Shown: positions 1 through 9,473, counted from the stretch's first letter. The stretch: 64,000 nt of DNA from Crateriforma conspicua (GCF_007752935.1 NZ_CP036319.1:5312501-5376500); one strand, 5' to 3'. Notes: generated from the sequence alone by a model not told the origin. A program made the numbers and translations.

Positions 1-1157
1 ACGTCAAACGCATTCTGGAACCGCTGGCAGGCTTCCAATCGCGGATGACCACCCTGCATGGCGTTAACAACCAGATCCGCGGCGACGGTGACGGGCACAT
101 GCGAGGCATCGGTTGTCTGTTGACCGGGATCGAGTTGTTTCCCGGTGACGTCCAAGGCGGAAGCGATACCCCGGCCGGTTGGTCGATGGGCATTTCAGTC
201 GACCAAAAGATCAAGAACCATCTACAGGCGAACGAACAAACGCGCACCCGTTACGGTTCGCTGGAATTCGGCGTCATGGTTCCCGATCGCGCGGACACCT
301 GGACACGCCTGTCCTACGCGGGACCGAATCAACCGGTCGCACCGATCGACAACCCGTACCAAATGTTCGATCGCCTGTATGGCAAGACACATGACCGCGA
401 ACTGCTGGGCAGTGTCTTAGATGGCGTCGTCGATGATCTGCGACGGTTGAAGAAGGTCGTCAGCAGCGAAGATTATCAACTGCTGGAAGACCACTTGGCG
501 ATGGTCCGCAAAGTCGAATCCGACCTGAAGATTGAACGCGAATCGATCCAGCGTTCGTCGGAACAGGAGACCAAGGACTTGGGGCATGCGGTTCCCGAAT
601 TGACGCCCAATGTCGAGGAAGAAAACGACAACATGCCGGAAATCACTCGAATGCAGATCGAACTGCTGACCAGTGCTTTCCGATCCGATTTCGCCCGTGT
701 CGCGACGTTCCAGATCACCAACAGCGTGGGGAATCCCAAGATGCGTTGGTTGGACATCGATGAAAGCCACCATTCACTGTCCCATGAACCGGACAGCAAT
801 GCCGAGGCCTATGAAAAACTGATTCGCATCAACACTTGGTACGCGGAGCAGGTTGCGGCATTGGCGAAACGACTGGACGAGACGCCTGAACCCGGCGCCG
901 ATGGTTCGATGTTGGATCACACCACGATCGTGTGGACGAACGAACTGGGCAAAGGAAATTCGCACACTCGCAACAACATTCCGTTTGTCTTTGTCGGCGA
1001 TGGGCTTGGTTTCAAGACCGGCCAGGCAATGGAATTCGGCGGCGTTCCCCACAACCGCTTGCTGATGAGCTTCCTGCAGGCGTTCGATTGTCCCCAAGAA
1101 TCATTCGGCAATCCCGATTTTTGTGGCGACGGTGTGCTGAGCGATCTGTTCGCTTGA
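1..1157 (+). CDS. DUF1552 family protein, C-terminal part (5' end outside window)
   Basis: The reading frame is open from base 3 and runs to a stop at 1157, so the gene begins upstream of the window. The visible ~384 residues contain conserved-looking stretches such as [16 protein letters not shown]-like [12 protein letters not shown], a HHSLSHEPD segment and [19 protein letters not shown] recognise this as the DUF1552 family, which is abundant in planctomycetes and usually sits next to Planctomycete cytochrome C (DUF1585/1587/1592/1595) genes. The partner gene would lie just upstream but cannot be seen. The function is unknown. DUF1552 and DUF1501 proteins resemble the alkaline-phosphatase/sulfatase fold in part, and most carry a Tat signal, which here would be in the missing N-terminus. 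The next gene starts 27 bases downstream on the same strand. Confidence 0.85.
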   Translation, partial: VKRILEPLAGFQSRMTTLHGVNNQIRGDGDGHMRGIGCLLTGIELFPGDVQGGSDTPAGWSMGISVDQKIKNHLQANEQTRTRYGSLEFGVMVPDRADTWTRLSYAGPNQPVAPIDNPYQMFDRLYGKTHDRELLGSVLDGVVDDLRRLKKVVSSEDYQLLEDHLAMVRKVESDLKIERESIQRSSEQETKDLGHAVPELTPNVEEENDNMPEITRMQIELLTSAFRSDFARVATFQITNSVGNPKMRWLDIDESHHSLSHEPDSNAEAYEKLIRINTWYAEQVAALAKRLDETPEPGADGSMLDHTTIVWTNELGKGNSHTRNNIPFVFVGDGLGFKTGQAMEFGGVPHNRLLMSFLQAFDCPQESFGNPDFCGDGVLSDLFA

Positions 1158-1184
1158 CACCGCGTCGTACTTCCGCAGGAACGC

Positions 1185-2759
1185 GTGGTGCCGCATTCAT
1201 CCAGTGATCAACACCGGCTTGCGGTCAAAGGGATCAGCAAGAAATATCCCGGCGTGCTAGCGCTGGACAATGTCGATATGGATGTTGCCGGCGGCGAAGT
1301 TTTGGCCGTGGTGGGTGAAAACGGCGCGGGCAAAAGCACGCTGATGAAAATACTGGCCGGGATCCAATCACCGGACCAGGGGCACATTCGGTTAAACGAT
1401 GCAGCGGTTCGCTTTCATCATCCCGGCGAAGCCATCGCGTCGGGAATCGCATTGATTCACCAAGAACTGAATCTTCACGGCAATCTGTCGGTTGCCGAAA
1501 ACATCTACCTGGGACGAGAGCCACAGCGACTGGGCTGGCTGAATCGTCGCGAACTGAACCGGATGGCCGAATCCGTTCTGGGGCAAGTCGGTTTGGATGT
1601 GGCACCGACACAACCGCTGTGGACGCTAAGCACCGCTTCCCGCCAACTGGTTGAAATTGCCAAGGCGATTTCCATCAATGCATCCTTCGTCATCATGGAC
1701 GAACCGACCAGCAGCCTTAGCCACCGCGAAACCGAACGGCTGTTCGGCGTGGTCCAGTCGCTGAAGGCGGCCGGCGTCGGAATTGTCTACATCTCCCATC
1801 GGCTGGTCGAGGTCGATCGACTGGCTGATCGCGTCGAAGTGCTGCGTGACGGCAAGAACAGCGGTAATTTCGCAAGAGGCCATTACAGCCATGCGGACTT
1901 GATCAATGCGATGGTGGGGCGGCCTTTGGAATTGAAGCGACGACGCGAACCATCGACCGATGCGGCGGTAACGAAAGCGTCTGCCACCGAACCGCCACAA
2001 CCACGTCTGCGATGCGAAGGCGTGCAAACGGCCCCCGACACTCGGCCGATTGATTTGTCGGTATGGCCGGGGGAAATTGTTGGGATTGCGGGATTGGTCG
2101 GATCGGGTCGCACCGAACTGTTGCAAACCATTTTCGGCATTCGTGCGAACCAAAACACCAACGTGGCGGACGCCGTCTGGGTCGACGGCCAACCGGTGCC
2201 CCCGGGTTCGGTCCGTGATGCGATGCGTGCCGGATTGGCGTTGGTTCCGGAAGACCGCAAAGACGAAGGCCTGTTGATCGCCAGTGATGTCCGCACCAAC
2301 ACAACAATCGCGGCTTTGTCCGACTCGCCAACCGCCCCGCGCATCGATCGATCCTGGGAATCGATCTGCACGCAACAGATGATCCAAGACTTGGGAATCA
2401 AAACGTCGGGACAAACCGTCGACGTTTCCACGCTGTCTGGTGGTAATCAGCAAAAGGTTGCTTTGGGAAAATGGTTGTTACGTGCCCCCAAGGTCTTGCT
2501 GCTGGACGAACCCACCCGCGGTGTGGATGTCGGCGCGAAGCAGGAAATTTATCAACTGCTACAACGCTTGGCGGACCAAGGGATGGCAATCCTGTTTGTC
2601 AGCAGCGAACTGGAAGAGGTCTTAACACTTGCCGACCGAGTGGCCGTGATGTGCGACGGCAACATCGCAGGCGAATTGACCGGAGACGAGATCAGCGAAA
2701 ACGCGATCGTTCAACTGGCAATCGGTACGCCGGATTCGACAGCCATCCCGGCATCATGA
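1185..2759 (+). CDS. Sugar ABC transporter ATP-binding protein (RbsA/MglA type, two ATPase domains)
   Basis: This 524-residue protein has the duplicated ATPase layout of ribose/galactose-type importers. The first half has Walker A GENGAGKST (about residue 45), a signature-like LSTASRQ and Walker B VIMDEPTSSL. The second half has a degenerate P-loop GLVGSGRTE, as is normal in this family, then LSGGNQQKVALGKWL and LLLDEPTRGVDVG. Length fits RbsA (about 500 aa). The start is GTG at 1185, or GTG at 1188, behind AGGA at 1177-1180. It would energise import of a sugar or related small molecule with the permease at 4222-5535, although a gene on the opposite strand separates the two. No RbsB-type periplasmic binding protein is visible in the window. 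The true substrate cannot be read from the sequence. Confidence 0.93.
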   Translation: MVPHSSSDQHRLAVKGISKKYPGVLALDNVDMDVAGGEVLAVVGENGAGKSTLMKILAGIQSPDQGHIRLNDAAVRFHHPGEAIASGIALIHQELNLHGNLSVAENIYLGREPQRLGWLNRRELNRMAESVLGQVGLDVAPTQPLWTLSTASRQLVEIAKAISINASFVIMDEPTSSLSHRETERLFGVVQSLKAAGVGIVYISHRLVEVDRLADRVEVLRDGKNSGNFARGHYSHADLINAMVGRPLELKRRREPSTDAAVTKASATEPPQPRLRCEGVQTAPDTRPIDLSVWPGEIVGIAGLVGSGRTELLQTIFGIRANQNTNVADAVWVDGQPVPPGSVRDAMRAGLALVPEDRKDEGLLIASDVRTNTTIAALSDSPTAPRIDRSWESICTQQMIQDLGIKTSGQTVDVSTLSGGNQQKVALGKWLLRAPKVLLLDEPTRGVDVGAKQEIYQLLQRLADQGMAILFVSSELEEVLTLADRVAVMCDGNIAGELTGDEISENAIVQLAIGTPDSTAIPAS

Positions 2760-2772
2760 AGTACGACCACGG

Positions 2773-4074
2773 CTAGGTGTGCGCCATGACGTCTTGTTCA
2801 CAAAAGGGAACCACGTAAGGGCCTTCGGGGATGACGGCGACGTGCCGATCCTGGTGACGTTGCACACTTTCGGCGATCGCGTCGTCAACGGACGACGCGA
2901 CATCGACACAGGTCAACGCACGCTGTTGATCGGGGATCCCATCCGAATAAAGGTGAACACGTCCGATCGACATCGGCTTGGTTTGCATCTGCGTTTGCCA
3001 CTGATCGATATCCGCATGCGACTGTTGTGCAATGTGATTCAGGAATGCATCGGCCCGCATTTCCAACAGTTGCTTTTGTGAATGGACGAACTCCGGCGAT
3101 CCCATGCCTTCACTGCACTGCGAAGCGATGATCAAATCACCGCCGGGCGCCAAGATATTCATTGCTGCGACCATACCTTTGATCGTCTGATAATAGGTTT
3201 TGTCCAGCGGATATCCCGCCGCACTGGTGACCACCGTCTTGAAGCGACGTGGGACTACGATTTCGCAGAAAGGCTTTACGAATTGAACGGCGTCGGCGTG
3301 GCTCTGCAAACATTCGCCGAAATTGACAAACGACAATCGGCGTTGCTCGTCAATGACCGTGTTCAACGCATACACGTCGCCCAGCATCTGCAGGATTTCT
3401 AGCTGGTCTTCATGCAACGGGTTCTGATCAAAGTTGCAATTGCGGGCCGCCGGATCTGACATGAACCGATGATTGTGGAAAGTCGTGATCGTCTCCTGAT
3501 GAGCTAACCCGGGTGCGATAACTTTCCGTCCGCCGGAATAGCCCGCCATGAAATGGGGTTCAACAAGTCCGGTCACGATTTTCAAGTCAGCTTCGACAAA
3601 CCGGCGATCCAGTCGAACGACGGTGGATCGTTTGCGTGTGTTTCCGACATGCACATGTTGCTGGTCATCGCGTGCCTCGTGATTCACCACTTGGACGTTT
3701 CGACGGACCCAAGCGTCACCCAACAACTCTTCCAATTCATCACCCAGATTGGGTCGATGCAGACCGGTGGCGACCAGCACCGTAATGTTGGACGCATCGA
3801 CGCCGGCGGCCATGATCCGGCGGATCATCGGCTGTAAAAATAACCCGTTGGGAACCGGTCGCGTGATGTCACAGATTGCAATACAAGCGGACGTGGCTTT
3901 ACCCGCCAATTGCGTTAACGAATCGCATCCGCAGGGCGTGTCCAATGCCTTATCGATCGCCGCATCGGCGTCCGGCAAGACTGGCATCGCGGGCTTTCGA
4001 ATTTCCGTCACGATACATTCGCTGGGAACGCTGATTTCCAGATGCCCGCGGCCGTAGTTCAATCGATAGGGCAT
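2773..4074 (-). CDS. larA: LarA-type nickel-dependent 2-hydroxyacid racemase
   Basis: This 433-residue protein matches the lactate racemase LarA family (DUF2088). Expected active-site residues are present at nearly the same numbers as in the characterised Lactobacillus enzyme: D69 and R72 in DITRP, H106 in ATGLHRP, H174 and K184 in EPHFMAGYSGGRK, and H200. In LarA the lysine binds the nickel-pincer nucleotide cofactor (NPN), and the histidines hold nickel or act as proton donors and acceptors. NPN synthesis needs LarB, LarC and LarE, none of which are in the window. Many LarA homologues act on 2-hydroxyacids other than lactate, so lactate is only one possibility. The gene lies antisense between the ATPase and permease of a ribose-type importer, which hints at a sugar-derived acid. 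It converges on the ATPase gene with a 13-base gap. Confidence 0.88.
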   Translation of the reverse strand: MPYRLNYGRGHLEISVPSECIVTEIRKPAMPVLPDADAAIDKALDTPCGCDSLTQLAGKATSACIAICDITRPVPNGLFLQPMIRRIMAAGVDASNITVLVATGLHRPNLGDELEELLGDAWVRRNVQVVNHEARDDQQHVHVGNTRKRSTVVRLDRRFVEADLKIVTGLVEPHFMAGYSGGRKVIAPGLAHQETITTFHNHRFMSDPAARNCNFDQNPLHEDQLEILQMLGDVYALNTVIDEQRRLSFVNFGECLQSHADAVQFVKPFCEIVVPRRFKTVVTSAAGYPLDKTYYQTIKGMVAAMNILAPGGDLIIASQCSEGMGSPEFVHSQKQLLEMRADAFLNHIAQQSHADIDQWQTQMQTKPMSIGRVHLYSDGIPDQQRALTCVDVASSVDDAIAESVQRHQDRHVAVIPEGPYVVPFCEQDVMAHT

Positions 4075-4221
4075 GGGTTAGGTTTACGATTCAATCGGAA
4101 ATGGGATTCAAGGGTCGGCGATCAATGCCCACGATCAACACCACAGATCGTACAATTCCCGCCAGCGGCGTTGTCTCAGACGCTGCCGAAAAGTCTGTTG
4201 CGTGTCCAAGCGGCGTGTTGA

Positions 4222-5535
4222 ATGTGGCCAACGAAAAACATCGGGATCTTTTTATTGTTGCTGGCGATCATGGTGATTGCCAGTTCGATCAACGGCAGCT
4301 TTGTTGATCCCGCGAATCTGAAGACGTTGATCCGCGACACCAGTCTGTATGGTCTGATTTCACTTGGCGTTGCGGTCGTCATCATCACCGGCGGCATCGA
4401 TCTTTCGATCGGATCCATGATCGCGCTGTGTGGTGTCATGCTGGTCCAGGTGGTCAACGTTCATTACGAGCGGACGGACTTTACCGCTTCGGTGAACCAG
4501 GTTGTTCGCCAGGGATCCGAGCTGGCCGCGACGATGGGGCCGTCCGATGACAGCGATTTATCGCTGATCCGCTTGTCCGTGATGCCCGATACCGTCAGCG
4601 AAGGCGACCGGTTGGTTTATTCGGGGGTCACAGGACAATCCTTTGTCAGTTTGGCGGGCATTCACCAAGCGGGCGACACCGCGTTTTTGACCACCCGGGA
4701 CACGGCCCGTTCACTAAACAGCGGCACCCAAGTCCAGCTGGAAACCATTGAATACACGCCGCCGCTGTTGGCCTGCAGCTTGGTCTTGGGATTCGCCGGA
4801 CTGCTGGGATGCATTCACGGAATTTTGGTGACTTGGCTGCGGTTGCAACCGTTTGTCGTCACCTTATGTGGGCTGCTGATCTATCGGGGTGCTGCCAGGG
4901 TATGGACCGGCGATGATCAGATCGGACTTCAAAATGCCTTGCCCGGTTTCAAAGCGGCCGTCACTGGTACTGCGTTTCAGTTTCCGTTGCCGCTGATCGG
5001 ACGGATCAGCGGGGCGACTGACGATTGGTCGGCGTGGGTCTGGGTGGACTTTCCGGTCACCGGTGTGTTGTTGGTCGTGGTGGGCATCGTCGGCTGGGTC
5101 TTTCTGAACCGCACCGTTTGGGGACGCCACCTGCTAGCCACTGGGCAGAACGAAACCGCAGCTCGATACAGTGGCGTGTCGACCGACCGGCTGGTGATTG
5201 CGGCCTATGTGGTCTGCAGCCTGCTTGCGGGTTTGGCCGGAATCCTGTTCACGTTGGAATGGAATTCGGTTCAGCCCGGATCGAGCGGCAATTTCTATGA
5301 ACTGTACGCAATTGCGGCGGCCGTGCTGGGTGGATGTTCGCTGCGGGGCGGGCAGGGTGCCGTGTTGGGTGTGATCGCCGGTGCTGCGGTCATGCGTTGT
5401 CTTTACAAGGCGATCGTGGTCCTGGGGATTCCTCAGGAATGGGAGATGGTGATCATCGGCATGGCGTTGCTGTGCAGCGTGATCGTGGACGAAGTCCTCC
5501 GACGCTTGGGCGGCAAGACATCCAAGGTAGGTTAG
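4222..5535 (+). CDS. Sugar ABC transporter permease (RbsC type) with a large extra loop
   Basis: The family is shown by ITGGIDLSIGSMIAL, PFVVTLCGLLIYRGAARV and the C-terminal AAAVLGGCSLRGGQGAVLG, all hallmarks of RbsC/XylH-like permeases. The 437-residue length exceeds the usual 310-350. The excess is a polar segment of about 95 residues (roughly 80-176, starting around NVHYERTDF) inserted after the second/third membrane helices, where RbsC has only a short loop. This loop should face the periplasm. A stop codon lies directly before the ATG at 4222, which fixes the start. It probably works with the ATPase at 1185-2759. The LarA-like gene between them is transcribed the other way, so the 147-base gap 4075-4221 should hold divergent promoters. 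I did not find a clear one. Confidence 0.9.
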   Translation: MWPTKNIGIFLLLLAIMVIASSINGSFVDPANLKTLIRDTSLYGLISLGVAVVIITGGIDLSIGSMIALCGVMLVQVVNVHYERTDFTASVNQVVRQGSELAATMGPSDDSDLSLIRLSVMPDTVSEGDRLVYSGVTGQSFVSLAGIHQAGDTAFLTTRDTARSLNSGTQVQLETIEYTPPLLACSLVLGFAGLLGCIHGILVTWLRLQPFVVTLCGLLIYRGAARVWTGDDQIGLQNALPGFKAAVTGTAFQFPLPLIGRISGATDDWSAWVWVDFPVTGVLLVVVGIVGWVFLNRTVWGRHLLATGQNETAARYSGVSTDRLVIAAYVVCSLLAGLAGILFTLEWNSVQPGSSGNFYELYAIAAAVLGGCSLRGGQGAVLGVIAGAAVMRCLYKAIVVLGIPQEWEMVIIGMALLCSVIVDEVLRRLGGKTSKVG

Positions 5536-5608
5536 ACTGGCGTTCCCCACGTCGAAACGACGATCGATCTGTAGTGCAAACGCCGATGGAAGGTTAGACT
5601 TTGCGTTT

Positions 5609-6883
5609 ATGAGCAGCGTAACGGATGAAAAAACGGAAGTCCTCTTTCCAACTGACGGCGATTATCAGTCGTTCGACGATATCGACTTGTCGCCTTTGAT
5701 GCGTCGGGCGGTGGCCCGCGCGGGATTCACCAAACCTTCACCCATTCAGGGTTCGCTGATCCCATTGGCGTTGGAAGGCGTGGATGTCATCGGCCAGGCA
5801 CGGACGGGAACGGGCAAGACCGCCGCGTTCTCGATCCCCATCCTGGAGCAACTGGACGGCCTGGAAGACTGTCGGGATCCTCAAGCCATCATCGTCGTCC
5901 CGACCCGTGAATTGGCCGATCAAGTCGGCCGTGAATTGGAACGCTTGGCGTTCGGTGTGCCGACCGAAATCGCGGTTTTGGCGGGCGGCAAAAACATCAA
6001 CCGACAACTTCGCCAGTTGCAAAACGGCGTCCAAGTCGTGGTGGGAACCCCCGGGCGTCTGCATGATCACTTGCAACGAAAGTCCCTGCGGACCGACAAG
6101 GTCTGGTGCGTGGTGTTGGACGAAGCCGATCGCATGTTGGACATCGGGTTTCGCCCACAGATCGAACGGATCCTGCGACGCTGTCCACGCCAACGTCAGA
6201 CCCTGCTTTTGTCCGCGACATTGCCGCCGGCGGTTCAGCGATTGGCCAAATCGTACATGATCGATCCTCAGATCATCGATTGCTGCCAGAAAGAAGTCGC
6301 CGTCGAAACGATCGAACAGCGTTACTTCACGGTCGCCCAGGACCAGAAAGGCGAACTGTTGCGTCGCTTGCTGAAGCGTGAGGATCCCAAGCAGGCGATT
6401 ATCTTTTGTCGGACCAAGCGTGGCACCGACCGACTGTACCGCCAGTTGAGCCGTGATTTCGATAAATGCGGCAGCATGCACGGTGACATGCAACAGCGGG
6501 AACGCGATCGCGTATTACAAAACTTGCGTGACGGCAACTTGCGGATCTTGGTCGCGACGGACGTCGTCGGCCGCGGGATCGATATCTCCACGATCTCTCA
6601 CATCATCAACTATGACCTTCCGCAGGACAGTGACGACTACGTTCACCGCGTCGGCCGGACCGGACGTATGGGACGCGATGGCATCGCGTTCACATTCGTC
6701 GTCCCTGGCGAAGGAGAGATGCTGACCAGCATCGAGCAGCGAATCAATCGAGAGCTGATTCGCGATCAAATCGAAGGCTATGACGCGTCACCACAAGTCG
6801 AAACGGCGAAGCCGGTTGAGCAAGCGCCGAAGAAACAGACGCGGCTAAATCCGATGTTCCGGCGCGTGAAACGACGGCGTTGA
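5609..6883 (+). CDS. DEAD-box ATP-dependent RNA helicase (RhlE-like)
   Basis: All core motifs are visible in order in 424 residues: the Q-motif region (GFTKPSPIQ), motif I ARTGTGKT, Ia PTRELADQ, Ib GTPGR, II DEAD (VVLDEADRML), III SATLPP, IV IIFCRTKRG, V VATDVVGRGIDI and VI HRVGRTGRMG. The protein ends in a short basic tail rich in Lys/Arg (TRLNPMFRRVKRRR), typical of RhlE-like enzymes that remodel ribosomal or mRNA structures. No extra RNA-binding domain follows. The ATG at 5609 begins 73 bases after the permease gene. It converges on the small BON-like gene downstream. Exact subfamily (RhlE, RhlB, SrmB) is not decided by the sequence alone. Confidence 0.93.
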   Translation: MSSVTDEKTEVLFPTDGDYQSFDDIDLSPLMRRAVARAGFTKPSPIQGSLIPLALEGVDVIGQARTGTGKTAAFSIPILEQLDGLEDCRDPQAIIVVPTRELADQVGRELERLAFGVPTEIAVLAGGKNINRQLRQLQNGVQVVVGTPGRLHDHLQRKSLRTDKVWCVVLDEADRMLDIGFRPQIERILRRCPRQRQTLLLSATLPPAVQRLAKSYMIDPQIIDCCQKEVAVETIEQRYFTVAQDQKGELLRRLLKREDPKQAIIFCRTKRGTDRLYRQLSRDFDKCGSMHGDMQQRERDRVLQNLRDGNLRILVATDVVGRGIDISTISHIINYDLPQDSDDYVHRVGRTGRMGRDGIAFTFVVPGEGEMLTSIEQRINRELIRDQIEGYDASPQVETAKPVEQAPKKQTRLNPMFRRVKRRR

Positions 6884-6912
6884 TCGGCATTGGTGCCACA
6901 GCAGCGAACGGT

Positions 6913-7155
6913 TCAGGACGCAGCCGACATCGGTTGATGACAGACGTTGACGTGGTTGACCACTTGGCGTCCGTCGGCCAGCGGGCGAACCAATTCTTGC
7001 GCCAGTTGCTTGTGATAGAAAGACTTCACACGTCCGCTCAGATGAAGCGAATTCTCGCTTTCATCGACGCGCAAAAAACGCAGTTCTGATACCGAGCTCT
7101 CGGCCAATGCGGCCAGCGCGGCCACAGCCAATTCGGTTTCATTGTTCTGATTCAT
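6913..7155 (-). CDS. Small BON-domain-like protein
   Basis: This 80-residue protein contains the pattern VSELRFLRVDESENSLHLSGRVKSFYHKQLAQELVRPL, followed by a VVNHVNV end. That resembles a BON domain, in which an alpha-beta unit with a central SGRV and a terminal VxNxV strand binds membranes or ligands in osmotic-stress and secretion proteins. I chose the ATG at 7155 because AGAGG lies just upstream on the minus strand. A longer frame to 7188 lacks such a site. There is no signal peptide, so it is probably cytosolic. It converges on the helicase gene with a 29-base gap. The BON call is by eye and moderately sure. Confidence 0.6.
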   Translation of the reverse strand: MNQNNETELAVAALAALAESSVSELRFLRVDESENSLHLSGRVKSFYHKQLAQELVRPLADGRQVVNHVNVCHQPMSAAS

Positions 7156-7536
7156 CAACCGACCTCTTGTGTTTGTCCGTTGGTGCAAATCTTGTCGGTG
7201 GAACCTGGCGGTTGAACCATTCCGATGGGGTCAGCACCAAATCTGCGACTCGCGACAATCCCGATTCTTGTCGACCACTAACCAACTATTCCCCACGGGG
7301 TCGGCGCGACCGTTTCGGCGGAATGGAATTTCTTCGATTCTGCGAAGTGTCCCACCGCGCGAACGGCGCAACTTGGTGTCACCGCTAATATCGCCAATAC
7401 CCCACTTGCCGAATCAACAGCAATTCAGGGCCCAATGCCCGAAATCCAGCCGGGATTTCCCGAAATCCATCCGTTTTGCCTCATTGTCGGTGCCGATCCC
7501 GCCACAAGCATGCGGTGATAGTGGCCCACCACTGTT
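7156..7536. other. Intergenic region upstream of diguanylate cyclase
   Basis: About 380 bases between two divergent genes. Several short open frames exist but none has a ribosome binding site plus recognisable protein content. The 5' control region of the cyclase begins at its right end. I see no tRNA-like fold or repeat here. Confidence 0.4.
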
Positions 7537-7565
7537 TTGACTCTTGCCGGATCGCGACCTATATC
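7537..7565 (+). promoter_or_regulatory. Sigma-70-type promoter candidate for the diguanylate cyclase
   Basis: TTGACT at 7537-7542 and TATATC at 7560-7565 are separated by 17 bases, close to the housekeeping consensus. Transcription would start near 7572 and leave a leader of about 180 bases before the ATG at 7751. No experimental support is available. Confidence 0.45.
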
Positions 7566-7750
7566 CACAACAGATCCGTGACCGTTGCACGCGACGGCTG
7601 GCCCCTGTGACGGCCGGGCGAACACGCACACTCAAAGTGTGCCAGGTTCACCAAATGGCATCGCGACGCTGGGCACGGACGGGGCATCGGTGGTTTCGAA
7701 TCAGGCCAACGCCAGTTGCCGACGCAACCACATGTGGATGGGACAAACGA

Positions 7751-9397
7751 ATGATGAACAACATCGGGCTGGACATATTGGTTGCCGTCACCTGCGGCTG
7801 CGGTGGGGCCGTCGTCGGCTGGCTGATGCACGCACTGCATCGCTCGATCATGCCGTCACCCCCATCGGAACACGATTCAAATCCATCACACAACGAATCA
7901 AGCGGCACGTCCAAAGGCCGTTCGTCGCATTCCGCGGCGACGAATGAACAGACCACCCGTCGGTTGGCGGAAATAGCTGAACGACTGCGCGGGTTTGCCA
8001 CCACGATGGCGGCCGATGTCGACGCACACCAAAGCCGTGTCCAAGCGGTCAATCATTCCTTGCTTGGCCGACAGGACTCCGCCACGCCTCAGGACATCAT
8101 CGATTCGGTCAACGAATTGATCGAAGCCAATGAACAGATGCAGCATCAGCTGAATTCCGCGCAACGCCGTATCCAAGAGCAATCCGCTCAGCTGGAAACC
8201 GCGGAAAAGCGAGCGCAAACCGACCCGCTGACCATGCTGGCCAACCGCCGTGTGTTTGACGAAACGCTGGCCCAACACCATTTAAACGGAGCGAAGTGTT
8301 CCGCGGCATTGGGTCTGATCGACTTGGATCACTTCAAGAAGGTCAATGACATCTATGGCCACCGGGCCGGTGACGAAGTGCTGCGTCACACCGCGGCAAT
8401 CCTGAACGCCCGGCTTAAGCCGTTTGGAACCGTTGCACGTTTCGGCGGCGAGGAATTTGCGATCGTGATCGACAACCAAGACCGCAATGAATCGCTGGCC
8501 ATCCTTGAACAAGCACGAACCGCCATTGGCGAGCGAGAAATCCTTTTCGAAGACCAATGCCTGCGGGTCAATAGCTGTCTGGGCGTTGCCTTCCTGGAAC
8601 CAGGCGAAACAACACAGCAATGGCTTCAGCGTGCCGACGAAGCGTTGTATCACTCCAAAGAAAACGGTCGAAACTGCGGCCATTGGATGCAGCAAAAAAC
8701 ACCGCGTCCGATGAACCATCCCACTGGTTTCGGTCCAACGCCAAGTGCGTCCAACGCATCGGATTCCAAGATCATCTCCGACACGACACCCGTTGCAGCC
8801 GCATCCGCAGTCGCCGGGACGGAATCAAATTCGGGTGGCGATCCGGCTTCAGCATCGATGAACTCGTCCCCGACAAACCCGCAGGCGTCCAACCCGGCGG
8901 AATCGGCAACCATCACACCGTCCAAACCGACCACCGGCGTGGTCGCGTCGCTGCCGGCCATCGATGACTTGGAAACAAAGCTATCCCAGCAACGTCGTGG
9001 CGGGGCGATGACGGCCGGAACTCAGGTTTTGGCGATTCGCCTGTCGGGCAAAGCATCACCGCTGAAAATGCGATCTCTGTTGCAGGTCGTTCGCGCCAGC
9101 AGTCGTAACGTGGACGAAATCGGCGGGTACGACGATCACACGATCCTGTTGGTCATGCCATCGGCGGATCAGGCCACTGCTCTGGCACGCGGCAAACAAG
9201 TCTGTAGCGCCGCCCAATCCTTGCGTTTGGGAACCACCGACGCCCAACATCGACACCCGGTGGCGATCGGCGTGGTGGAATCCTCTTCGGACCAAACGCT
9301 GGTCGAATTGGCAAACCGCGCCGCGACCTTGGCGAACGAAACAGCCGCCCATGGCGACGCCCCGGTTGCCATCGCCGAAGGCCTGGCGGCAGTCTGA
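7751..9397 (+). CDS. Membrane-anchored diguanylate cyclase with a second, degenerate GGDEF-like domain
   Basis: The protein (548 aa from ATG 7751) makes cyclic di-GMP from GTP if active. It starts with one membrane helix (GLDILVAVTCGCGGAVVGWL), then a polar linker and a coiled-coil-like stretch ending in ANEQMQHQLNSAQRRIQEQSA. A GGDEF domain follows (about 155-320) with DPLTMLANRR, DLDHFKKVNDIYGH and the active signature RFGGEEF. The usual inhibitory I-site RxxD upstream of that signature is absent (KPFG occupies it). After a Ser/Pro/Thr-rich linker, residues about 400-540 look like a degenerate GGDEF fold: the signature position reads GGYDDHTILLVMP and catalytic residues are lost. I preferred ATG 7751 to the longer frame from 7544 because the membrane helix begins directly after it. 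The gene stands alone. Confidence 0.85.
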   Translation: MMNNIGLDILVAVTCGCGGAVVGWLMHALHRSIMPSPPSEHDSNPSHNESSGTSKGRSSHSAATNEQTTRRLAEIAERLRGFATTMAADVDAHQSRVQAVNHSLLGRQDSATPQDIIDSVNELIEANEQMQHQLNSAQRRIQEQSAQLETAEKRAQTDPLTMLANRRVFDETLAQHHLNGAKCSAALGLIDLDHFKKVNDIYGHRAGDEVLRHTAAILNARLKPFGTVARFGGEEFAIVIDNQDRNESLAILEQARTAIGEREILFEDQCLRVNSCLGVAFLEPGETTQQWLQRADEALYHSKENGRNCGHWMQQKTPRPMNHPTGFGPTPSASNASDSKIISDTTPVAAASAVAGTESNSGGDPASASMNSSPTNPQASNPAESATITPSKPTTGVVASLPAIDDLETKLSQQRRGGAMTAGTQVLAIRLSGKASPLKMRSLLQVVRASSRNVDEIGGYDDHTILLVMPSADQATALARGKQVCSAAQSLRLGTTDAQHRHPVAIGVVESSSDQTLVELANRAATLANETAAHGDAPVAIAEGLAAV

Positions 9398-9430
9398 TCT
9401 CGGCGGATCGACCGGGCGAAATCGTCGCAT

Positions 9431-9457
9431 CACGAAAAACAGAATGCGTTTTTCGTG
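9431..9457. repeat. Perfect 10-bp inverted repeat
   Basis: CACGAAAAAC at 9431-9440 and GTTTTTCGTG at 9448-9457 are exact inverted copies around a 7-base loop. It lies 33 bases after the cyclase stop and 16 bases before the -35 of the RNA promoter. It could be a weak terminator, since the stem holds five T but no T-run follows, or a protein-binding operator for the downstream RNA. Confidence 0.6.
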
Positions 9458-9473
9458 AAGTTCAAAATCTACC

